Assembly (NCBI GenBank): GCA_031281855.1 | Contig: JAITEW010000211.1 | Coordinates: 1-8,168 of the forward strand | Length of the DNA stretch: 8,168 nucleotides | Source of the DNA: Treponema sp. | GTDB lineage: Bacteria > Spirochaetota > Spirochaetia > Treponematales > Breznakiellaceae | Direction: 5' to 3' | Shown here: one piece after another, positions 1-5,864 of the stretch | How the letters are laid out: each line of letters begins with the position of its first letter | Numbering within the stretch: the stretch's first letter is position 1 | The notes under the pieces: generated by a model | The model's database searches: none | Told to the model about the DNA's origin: nothing | What the model saw: only the letters and a program-made list of their open reading frames with translations | Translations under genes and position numbers: made by a program

Positions 1-225
1 TACCCCCTTTATATCCCCGTATGATAAAATACTGATCCGGCTTATCTTATCATACGTAATGATCTCCCGCCACCGTTTATAGATCGTGCCCGGCAAAGGG
101 ATATCCGGACGGAAACGGCTCCCGGCGCTTTACCGGTTACTCGTCCCTAAGTAAACGCATATGGGGTTGATACCCCCGCTCCTGGTATATGCCGATTCGC
201 TCTCTTTTAAAACTGAATCACTCAT
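1..225 (-). pseudogene. Divergent reading frame with in-frame TAA, partial at left edge
   Basis: On the minus strand an ATG at 225-223 follows the Shine-Dalgarno AGGGGG (236-231) and a sigma70-like promoter. The frame reads 31 codons (MSDSVLKESESAYTRS..., ending ...LGTSNR), meets TAA at 132-130, and then stays open in the same frame to the window edge with coding-like composition (RFRPDIPLPGTIYKRWREII...). Third positions are mostly G or C on both sides of the stop, as in the genes to the right. The simplest reading is a gene broken by a nonsense mutation, with the 3' part outside the window. Alternatives are a genuine 31-residue peptide followed by a separate gene, or a sequencing error. I do not recognise the protein; the part after the stop mixes basic residues with hydrophobic, strand-like stretches. 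Confidence 0.45.
18..56. repeat. 10-bp perfect inverted repeat
   Basis: The arm CGTATGATAA (18-27) is exactly complementary to TTATCATACG (47-56), with 19 nt between them. It lies inside the second half of the broken minus-strand frame. No T-run follows on either strand, so it does not look like an intrinsic terminator. It may be a protein-binding site, an RNA hairpin or chance. Confidence 0.5.
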
Positions 226-230
226 TTTGT

Positions 231-236
231 CCCCCT
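231..236 (-). promoter_or_regulatory. Ribosome binding site of the divergent frame
   Basis: AGGGGG on the minus strand lies 5 nt before the ATG at 225-223. It is the main reason for choosing that start and for treating the frame as a former or real gene rather than a chance ORF. Confidence 0.5.
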
Positions 237-244
237 AGTAGTGT

Positions 245-272
245 ATTATAATAAATAAAATTGAATTTACAA
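245..272 (-). promoter_or_regulatory. Sigma70-like promoter for the divergent minus-strand frame
   Basis: Read on the minus strand there is TTGTAA at 272-267, a 16-nt spacer and a perfect TATAAT at 250-245. The predicted transcription start, near 238, lies just before the AGGGGG ribosome binding site and ATG 225, so the leader would be very short. The position between two divergent starts in AT-rich sequence supports it; there is no experimental evidence. Confidence 0.5.
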
Positions 273-290
273 TATAATATAATAGCCTGC

Positions 291-319
291 TTGACTATGT
301 TCATTTTTTATCCTATATT
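291..319 (+). promoter_or_regulatory. Strong sigma70-like promoter of the transporter operon
   Basis: TTGACT (291-296) is followed by a 17-nt spacer and TATATT (314-319), close to consensus at both boxes with ideal spacing. The stretch just upstream (about 245-284) is nearly pure A/T and could act as an UP element. The predicted start, near 326, gives a leader of about 27 nt before ATG 353. It is the only strong plus-strand promoter seen ahead of the four-gene operon. Confidence 0.7.
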
Positions 320-334
320 TTAATAAAGTGAACA
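298..334. promoter_or_regulatory. Inverted repeat flanking the -10 box, possible operator
   Basis: TGTTCA (298-303) and TGAACA (329-334) form a 6-bp inverted repeat with half-site centres 31 bp apart, about three helical turns. One half lies in the promoter spacer and the other just past the predicted transcription start. Matching T-rich/A-rich flanks extend the symmetry. The position suits a repressor site, but a 6-bp match in AT-rich DNA could be chance. Confidence 0.3.
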
Positions 335-336
335 AT

Positions 337-342
337 AGGAGG
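337..342 (+). promoter_or_regulatory. Ribosome binding site AGGAGG of the binding-protein gene
   Basis: A full-consensus AGGAGG lies 10 nt before ATG 353. It fixes the start, and the protein then begins with a lipoprotein signal peptide as expected. Confidence 0.8.
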
Positions 343-352
343 CTATTGGATT

Positions 353-1330
353 ATGAAAAATTCTATCGTGTTTTTGTGCTGCGTTCTGGCTGCAGCGGGG
401 GTTTTTGTTTCATGCAAAAAGGAATCTAACAAGGTAGTCATATACTCCACTTCGGAGGACTACCGGATAGAGCATTTCCAGAAGCGGTTTAACGAACAAT
501 TCCCGGATTACGACATTGTTATCAACTATTACCCTACAGGGAACCTTGCGGCAAAGCTTAAAGCCGAAGGGGCGTCCACAGAATGCGACATCATCGGGGA
601 GCTGGAAGCGGGCTACATGGAAGGCATACTGGATAATCTGGCGGATCTTTCTTCTTACGACAGTTCCGTGTTCCTGGACGAGCTGGTGCCCGGGCACCGC
701 AAGTACCTGCCCCTTTACCGGGGGTCGGGGTGCATATTGCTGAACGAGGAATTCCTCAGGACCCGGGACATGCCCGTTCCCTCTTCTTACCAGGACCTCC
801 TCGATCCGGTTTACCGTGGGGCCCTTTCTATGCCGAACCCCAAGTCCTCAAGTACAGGCTATTTTTTCCTTAAAAGCCTGGTGAACGCTCTGGGAGAGGA
901 CGCGGCTTTTGCCTACTTTGACGGTTTTGCCCGGAACGTGCTTCAGTTCACTTCTTCCGGATCAGGGCCCGTCAACGCCCTGGTGCAGGGAGAGGCGGGA
1001 ATCGCCCTGGGAATGACCTTCCAGGCTGTGACCACTATCAACAACGGGGTCCCTCTGACTATCACGTATTTTGCCGAAGGCTCCCCTTATTCAGTTTACG
1101 CCATGGGGATCATCAAGGGCCGGGAAACCAGGAAGGCTGTCAGGGACGTGTTTGAATTTTACCTTACAGTCCTCAACAGGGAGGACAAGGAACTCTTCGC
1201 CCCTGAACCGGTATTCAAGAACCAGGTTAACACGGTGCCCAATTATCCTGTTAACGTAAAAGTGGCCGACATGCGGGGTATTGAAAACCTGGCTGAAAAA
1301 GAGCGATTATTGGAGAAATGGAAGTATTGA
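353..1330 (+). CDS. ABC transporter solute-binding lipoprotein (Fe3+/aminoethylphosphonate-type family)
   Basis: Predicted periplasmic, lipid-anchored binding protein that captures the substrate for the importer encoded next door. Residues 1-21 form a signal peptide with a short basic start, a hydrophobic core and FVSC, so Cys21 is the likely lipidation site; Phe at -3 fits relaxed spirochaetal lipoboxes. The mature part opens with VVIYST (28-33) and continues with features of the type 2 periplasmic binding fold family: ADL near 97-99, a YQDLLDP block at 146-152, MPNPKSSSTGY at 160-170 and FTSSGSGPV at 199-207. At 325 residues it is of normal family length. Relatives are annotated as binding iron(III), 2-aminoethylphosphonate, thiamine or polyamines. 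The C-terminal half lacks the adjacent Tyr pair that binds iron in FbpA-type proteins, and the neighbouring cytidylyltransferase favours a phosphonate or choline-like ligand; this is inference. The 3' end overlaps the ATPase gene. Confidence 0.88.
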   Translation: MKNSIVFLCCVLAAAGVFVSCKKESNKVVIYSTSEDYRIEHFQKRFNEQFPDYDIVINYYPTGNLAAKLKAEGASTECDIIGELEAGYMEGILDNLADLSSYDSSVFLDELVPGHRKYLPLYRGSGCILLNEEFLRTRDMPVPSSYQDLLDPVYRGALSMPNPKSSSTGYFFLKSLVNALGEDAAFAYFDGFARNVLQFTSSGSGPVNALVQGEAGIALGMTFQAVTTINNGVPLTITYFAEGSPYSVYAMGIIKGRETRKAVRDVFEFYLTVLNREDKELFAPEPVFKNQVNTVPNYPVNVKVADMRGIENLAEKERLLEKWKY

Positions 1331-2094
1331 AAAAGGATAAGCTCGAAGTAATCGCCTTAACCCATTGTTTCAATCAGCAGGAAGTGCTTCACGGTATCAG
1401 TTTTACGGTCCGTGACGGGGAATTCCTTTCCATCCTTGGGCCCTCGGGCTGCGGGAAGACGACTATAGTAAGGATACTCATGGGCCTCCTGGAGCCGCGC
1501 TCAGGGAAGATCCTCAAAGACGGGATTGATATAACCGCCTGGAAGCCTTCGGAACGTACTATGGGCATCGTATTCCAGAATTACGCGCTTTTTCAAAACA
1601 TGACTGTACTGGGAAACGTGGAATACGCCCTCAAATTCAACAGGGAGTTAAAAAGCCGTTCCCGGGAAATTGCGGAAAATGTGATAGATCAGGTGGGCCT
1701 TAGGGAGCATATCAATAAAAAACCCTGGAAGCTTTCAGGAGGCCAGCAGCAGCGGGTGGCCATAGCCCGGACCCTGGCGCTCAACCCGGAGATTATCCTT
1801 TTTGACGAACCTATGTCGGCGCTGGACGCCGCCACCAGGCTCCTCCTTAGAGAGGAGATCAAAAAAATACAGTACAGGTTCAAATCCACCATAGTTTACA
1901 TCACCCATGATCAGGAAGAGGCATTCGCCCTTTCGGACCGCATTATGGTGATGAACCAGGGGGTTATCGAACAGCTCGATACGCCGGAAAACATCGTGCG
2001 CAGCCCTGCTAACGATTATGTACGGGATTTCGTGATCAGGAACCTCAAAGCCAAGATAGACTCCCTGGCCAGGTACATGGAGGTTCAGGGGTGA
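1318..2094 (+). CDS. ABC transporter ATP-binding protein, short form without TOBE domain
   Basis: Cytoplasmic ATPase that powers the importer. All nucleotide-binding motifs are present: Walker A GPSGCGKTT (41-49), Q-loop Gln87 in VFQNYALF, signature LSGGQ (139-143), Walker B ILFDEP (160-165), D-loop SALD (167-170) and the switch His197 in ITHDQEEA. It resembles PotA/FbpC/PhnT-type subunits, but at 258 residues it stops soon after the ATPase core, without the C-terminal regulatory TOBE domain usual in that class. Start choice is uncertain. ATG 1318 overlaps the previous gene by 13 nt and has GGAG only 2 nt upstream. TTG 1327 would give a classic TTGA 4-nt overlap with GGAG 11 nt upstream and would remove only three residues. 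The 3' end overlaps the permease by 4 nt (GTGA), indicating translational coupling. Confidence 0.93.
   Translation: MEVLKKDKLEVIALTHCFNQQEVLHGISFTVRDGEFLSILGPSGCGKTTIVRILMGLLEPRSGKILKDGIDITAWKPSERTMGIVFQNYALFQNMTVLGNVEYALKFNRELKSRSREIAENVIDQVGLREHINKKPWKLSGGQQQRVAIARTLALNPEIILFDEPMSALDAATRLLLREEIKKIQYRFKSTIVYITHDQEEAFALSDRIMVMNQGVIEQLDTPENIVRSPANDYVRDFVIRNLKAKIDSLARYMEVQG
2079..2083 (+). promoter_or_regulatory. Ribosome binding site deciding the GTG start of the permease
   Basis: GGAGG lies 7 nt before GTG 2091 inside the end of the ATPase gene. With the GTGA stop/start overlap, it supports a GTG rather than a later ATG as the permease start. Confidence 0.7.
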
Positions 2095-3674
2095 ATTTCA
2101 GGCGCCTTACAGGGATAAAGCTGCTTGTTACGGTCTTTCTCATAGTGACGGTAATCCTGCCCCTTCTGGCCATGCTGACCCGTATACCTGAGGCCGATAT
2201 TTCCCGTATTGTCTCAAATCCCCAGTTCAGGCAGGCGCTGGCTAATTCCGCAATGACCGCCGGAACCGGGGCGCTTATATCGATCCTTCTCGCCTATGTG
2301 TTCGCCTACTGCGTAGCCCGTACCGGCATGCGCTTTACCGAGGTTTTTTCGGTGTTAGCCGCCGCGCCTATGCTCATCCCTTCGATTTCCCACGGCATGG
2401 GGCTTATCATACTCCTGGGCGCCAACGGTTTTATAACCCGGCTTTTTCATCTCCAACATTCCATTTACGGATTCTGGGGCATAGTCCTGGGAGGCGTGCT
2501 TTACGCGTTCCCGGTAGCGTTTCTTATGATAGCGGATATTCTGAAGTACGAAGACGGCTCGCCTTACGAGGCTGCCGAGGTCCTGGGCATCCCCAGGAAG
2601 AACCGCTTTTTCGCCATTACCTTTCCCTACCTGCGCAAGCCCATGATCTCCGTGGTTTTCGCGGTGTTTACCCTCATCTTTACGGACTACGGCGTACCTC
2701 TTATGATCGGAGGCCGGTGTACCACCCTGCCGGTGCTGATGTACCAGGAGGTAATAGGGCTCCTCAATTTCAGCAAAGGAAGCGTTATCGGGATACTCCT
2801 CCTTACCCCGGCAATGGCGGCTTTTATTTTCGACCTGCTCAACAAGGACAAGGGCAACCAGAGCTTTGTGATCCAGAAGATCTCAAGTCCGAAAAAAAGC
2901 CTCCGCGACGCTGCTGCTGCGGTCTATTGCACCGCGGTCTGTTTTTTTATCGCCCTGCCTGTCGTTATCTTCGGGGTCCTCACGTTTGTGCGGAAATACC
3001 CCATAGACATGAGGTTTTCTTTCTACAATATTACGAACACCATCGGCATGGGGGCAGGGAGGTTCCTCCTTAATTCGCTGGTTATCGCCTTTGGGGTTGC
3101 GGCTTTAGGCACCGTCATGTCCTATACGCTTGCCTATTTTACCGCCCGGACGCCCGGAAAAACTTCCAAATTCCTCCACCTTGTTTCGATTACTTCCCTG
3201 GCCATACCCGGCCTGGTTCTGGGGCTTTCGTATGTGCTCTTTTTCAGGGGTTCTTTTTTGTACGGAACCCTGGCCATACTGCTCCTGGTGAACATGGTCC
3301 ACTTCCTGGCTTCCCCTTACCTCATGGCCTATAATTCCCTTGGAAAACTCAACGCCAACCTTGAGGACGTGGGCCTTACTCTTGGGATCCAGCGCATTTA
3401 TATTATAAAGGACGTGCTTATTCCCCAGACCAGGATGACTATTCTGGAAATGTTCTCCTATTTTTTCGTGAATTCCATGATGACTATTTCCGCTGTTTCC
3501 TTTTTAAGCACTGTGCGGAACAAGCCGGTTTCCCTGATGATCACCCAGTTTGAAGCTACTATGCAGCTCGAAAGCGCGGCGTTTGTTTCGCTCCTTATAC
3601 TGTTCTGTAATTTCATTATGAAAGGTTTTATTTATTTCAGCCGCCGCAGTATTATAAGGACCGGAGAAGGATAG
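2091..3674 (+). CDS. ABC transporter permease, two fused membrane domains
   Basis: Inner-membrane channel of the importer. The 527-residue chain holds two tandem permease modules (about 1-255 and 275-525), each with roughly six hydrophobic segments, so a single gene supplies both halves of the pore, as in FbpB and PhnU2-type permeases. Each half has a cytoplasmic coupling loop of the EAA type: YEAAEVLGIP followed by the FPYLRKP end in the first half (159-184), and the more degenerate ANLEDVGLTLGI with IPQTR in the second (422-448). The first hydrophobic segment is at about 11-30. Translation starts at GTG in a 4-nt overlap with the ATPase gene. The family transports iron, 2-aminoethylphosphonate and related small solutes; sequence alone does not fix the substrate. 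Confidence 0.92.
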   Translation: MNFRRLTGIKLLVTVFLIVTVILPLLAMLTRIPEADISRIVSNPQFRQALANSAMTAGTGALISILLAYVFAYCVARTGMRFTEVFSVLAAAPMLIPSISHGMGLIILLGANGFITRLFHLQHSIYGFWGIVLGGVLYAFPVAFLMIADILKYEDGSPYEAAEVLGIPRKNRFFAITFPYLRKPMISVVFAVFTLIFTDYGVPLMIGGRCTTLPVLMYQEVIGLLNFSKGSVIGILLLTPAMAAFIFDLLNKDKGNQSFVIQKISSPKKSLRDAAAAVYCTAVCFFIALPVVIFGVLTFVRKYPIDMRFSFYNITNTIGMGAGRFLLNSLVIAFGVAALGTVMSYTLAYFTARTPGKTSKFLHLVSITSLAIPGLVLGLSYVLFFRGSFLYGTLAILLLVNMVHFLASPYLMAYNSLGKLNANLEDVGLTLGIQRIYIIKDVLIPQTRMTILEMFSYFFVNSMMTISAVSFLSTVRNKPVSLMITQFEATMQLESAAFVSLLILFCNFIMKGFIYFSRRSIIRTGEG

Positions 3675-3680
3675 AGGATA

Positions 3681-4574
3681 ATGGAACTCTCAAGGCATCA
3701 ATTCGACGTACTCGTTTTTCTTGAAAAACAGAATCCCAATCCCGTAACCCAGCGGGGTATCACCAAACAGGTGGGCCTTTCTGTGGGAACCGTGAACAAG
3801 GTGCTTTCCCAGCTTGGGGACATGGGCTGCTGGGACGGGCGGGCTATTACCTCCAAGGGCCTGGAAGCCCTTGAACCCTACAGGGTAAAACGGGCCCTCT
3901 TTATCGCCGCAGGCTTTGGCTCCCGGCTGGTGCCTATCACCCTGAACACACCTAAGCCCCTGGTACGGGTCAAGGGCGTGCGGATTATTGACACCCTTTT
4001 GGACGCTGTTACCGCCGTGGGGATCAGGGACATCATCATTGTCCGCGGCTACCTTGGGGAGCAGTTTGATCAGCTCTTATACAAATACCCGGGCTTAAAG
4101 TTCCTTGAGAATCCTATTTACAATGAATCCAACAATATCTCTTCGGTAATGTGCGTGCGGTATCAGATGCAGAACGCCTATCTTCTGGAATCCGACCTGC
4201 TCCTGAAAAACCCTAAGCTCATTACCAAATACCAGTACGCTTCCAACTACCTCGGGGTCCCTGTGGAACGCACCGACGACTGGTGTTTTGAAACCAAAAA
4301 CGGGGTGATCACCAAGATCAAGGTAGGCGGAAAAAACTGCCACCACATGTTCGGCATCTCTTACTGGAACGCCAGGGACGGCGCCAAGATGGCGGAGCAT
4401 ATCAAGCAGGTTTACGAAATGCCCGGTGGCAGGGAGCGCTACTGGGATACTGTCGCTCTGGAATATTTTATTAAAGACTATGATATCGAAGTGCGGGAGT
4501 GCTCGTTTGATGATATTACCGAAATTGACACGTTCAACGAGCTGAAGAAGCTGGATGATACGTATAAAGTTTGA
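3681..4574 (+). CDS. Winged-helix/nucleotidyltransferase fusion, LicC-like cytidylyltransferase
   Basis: Predicted cytoplasmic enzyme that transfers CMP from CTP to a phosphorylated headgroup such as phosphocholine or 2-aminoethylphosphonate. Residues 1-65 form a MarR-like winged helix: QRGITKQVGL, then recognition helix SVGTVNKVLSQL (34-45) and a wing ending in ITSKGLEAL. Residues 70-297 are a nucleotidyltransferase: nucleotide loop AAGFGSRL (76-83) with TPKPLV (90-95, Lys92), VRGYLGEQFDQL (121-132), NPIYNESNN (144-152), the acidic LLESDLLL (Asp172, probable metal ligand), RYWD (253-256) and EIDTFNEL (281-288, Asp283, second metal ligand). These blocks match those I recall from pneumococcal LicC, including GYLKEQFD, YWD and EID. 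No choline kinase or transaminase domain is attached, unlike the LicCA or PntC fusions of other bacteria. The gene starts 6 nt after the permease, so it is probably co-transcribed with the transporter. Whether the winged helix binds DNA is unknown. Confidence 0.85.
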   Translation: MELSRHQFDVLVFLEKQNPNPVTQRGITKQVGLSVGTVNKVLSQLGDMGCWDGRAITSKGLEALEPYRVKRALFIAAGFGSRLVPITLNTPKPLVRVKGVRIIDTLLDAVTAVGIRDIIIVRGYLGEQFDQLLYKYPGLKFLENPIYNESNNISSVMCVRYQMQNAYLLESDLLLKNPKLITKYQYASNYLGVPVERTDDWCFETKNGVITKIKVGGKNCHHMFGISYWNARDGAKMAEHIKQVYEMPGGRERYWDTVALEYFIKDYDIEVRECSFDDITEIDTFNELKKLDDTYKV

Positions 4575-4608
4575 GGGAGTAGCAGTCGGCAGCCTGTCGC
4601 GGGTATGG

Positions 4609-4637
4609 TTGGTATAGCGTCTCTGTGATAGTATAAA
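4609..4637 (+). promoter_or_regulatory. Possible promoter abutting the lipoprotein start
   Basis: In the 66-nt gap after the transporter operon, TTGGTA (4609-4614), a 17-nt spacer and TATAAA (4632-4637) fit a sigma70 promoter. The -10 box ends only 3 nt before ATG 4641, so a standard start would fall at or inside the first codons. Either transcription is essentially leaderless or the match is chance and the gene is read from upstream. No terminator hairpin with a T-run is visible in this gap. Confidence 0.35.
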
Positions 4638-4640
4638 GCC

Positions 4641-5864
4641 ATGAGAAAGCCCGGATCTTTGTTACTTGCATGCTTCAGTATTGCGCTTTTCGCAGCCTGT
4701 GAAGGGAACGTGCAGATACCTTCCGTGACACGGGAGGATCTTTTTACCCTGGATATAGGCAGGCTGGAGGACCAGATAGGTATCTATAATCTCGAAGGCG
4801 ACAGGGGCGTCAAGCGCATCGGCATGACCATGCGGGACGGGCTTTTTTATATTTCCGACGGGAACGGGGGGAAAATCCTCCGATACAATTCTTACGGCGA
4901 TCTTCTCTTTATGATCTATAACGAAGAAACCAATCCCCCTCCTCTGACCCTGAAACCCCTTCAGCCGGGCAGCGTGGTAACCCGCTGGGCCATATCCTAC
5001 CCCCTTCAGGAACCGGGGGAAATCACTGTTGATTCACGGAAGCATATTTACGTCCGGGACCGGCTCCCTTACGAGAAACACAGTTTTGATCCCGAAAGCA
5101 AGGCGCTCCTGGACAGCATTATACTCCACTTCGACGCCGACGGCCGCTTTGTGGAATATCTGGGCAGGGACGGAATCGGGGGCAGCCCCTTTCCGCGCAT
5201 CGAAGGCATATATACATCGGCGCATGACGAGCTGGCGGTTGTTTGCAGGCTGCCTACAGGCTGGAATGTCTACTGGTTCGAATCCGACGGCAGCTTCCTT
5301 TTCATGGTACAGTTGAAAAACGAGTCGGTCCCGGTTCCCCAGGACAGGGACATGGTTATCCCTTCTCTGGATTCCATTGCGGTAGCGCCGGACAGCCGGA
5401 GGCTTTACATCAAAGTCGATTACTACCGGGATACCTACGATGAATCCACCAACACCCGGACGGGAAACGAGCCTGATTCCTCGGTGGTGTGGATCATGAA
5501 CGTTGAAAACGGTTCCTGGATTAAGACCGTAGAGGTTCCTTTTTTTGAATACGCTTATACCGAAAACAACCGCAGCTACACCGCCCGTGTGCTGTATTCC
5601 ATGCTGGGAGTTGTACAGGGCGGGAAGATACTCCTGTCCTTCCCTGTTGAAGGCGGGTATTCCCTGCTGTTCCTGTCCTCAGAAGGGAGCGGAAACGATC
5701 AGCAGCAGGGCTTTATTCAGGTCGGCGCCGGCGAGCTCCAGTTCAACGCCTTTGATCTTTCTGAAGCCGGGATACTTTCAGGGCTCCTTGTGGACGACTG
5801 GCAGGTCAAATTGGTCTGGTGGCGGACCGATAAATTTATAGGTGGAGGAGAACCATCGCCATGA
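4641..5864 (+). CDS. Beta-propeller (NHL-like) lipoprotein, spirochaete type
   Basis: Predicted lipid-anchored envelope protein. Residues 1-20 are a lipoprotein signal peptide (basic MRKP, hydrophobic core, FAAC with Cys20). The mature part has several propeller-blade-like strand repeats: LFYISDGNGGKILRYNSYGD (68-87), ITVDSRKHIYVRD (128-140), ILHFDADGRFVEYLGRDGIG (161-180), VYWFESDGSFLFMVQL (210-225) and IAVAPDSRRLYIKVDYY (246-262). The pattern of a short strand, Asp-Gly turn and aromatic residue is typical of NHL or six-bladed propellers, often used for protein binding. It resembles a conserved spirochaetal lipoprotein family (I recall the label LIC_12708, not verified). The substrate or partner is unknown. 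No Shine-Dalgarno is seen before ATG 4641, but the signal peptide supports that start. The gene ends in a 4-nt ATGA overlap with the nicotinamide nucleotide repair gene. Confidence 0.8.
   Translation: MRKPGSLLLACFSIALFAACEGNVQIPSVTREDLFTLDIGRLEDQIGIYNLEGDRGVKRIGMTMRDGLFYISDGNGGKILRYNSYGDLLFMIYNEETNPPPLTLKPLQPGSVVTRWAISYPLQEPGEITVDSRKHIYVRDRLPYEKHSFDPESKALLDSIILHFDADGRFVEYLGRDGIGGSPFPRIEGIYTSAHDELAVVCRLPTGWNVYWFESDGSFLFMVQLKNESVPVPQDRDMVIPSLDSIAVAPDSRRLYIKVDYYRDTYDESTNTRTGNEPDSSVVWIMNVENGSWIKTVEVPFFEYAYTENNRSYTARVLYSMLGVVQGGKILLSFPVEGGYSLLFLSSEGSGNDQQQGFIQVGAGELQFNAFDLSEAGILSGLLVDDWQVKLVWWRTDKFIGGGEPSP

Noticed and set aside
163..176. Small hairpin GGGGT-TGAT-ACCCC
   Set aside because: A 5-bp stem without a T-run inside a likely former coding region; too weak to call a regulator or terminator.
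161..238. Plus-strand 25-codon frame starting at ATG 161
   Set aside because: No ribosome binding site, and it lies antisense to the better-supported minus-strand frame.
353..1330. Assignment of the transporter as a ferric iron importer
   Set aside because: Broad family similarity allows it, but no FbpA-like adjacent Tyr pair is seen in the C-terminal half and no iron-linked gene or Fur-like box is nearby. It is kept only as an alternative.
4575..4640. Terminator between the two operons
   Set aside because: No stable stem followed by T residues could be found, so the end of operon 1 remains undefined.
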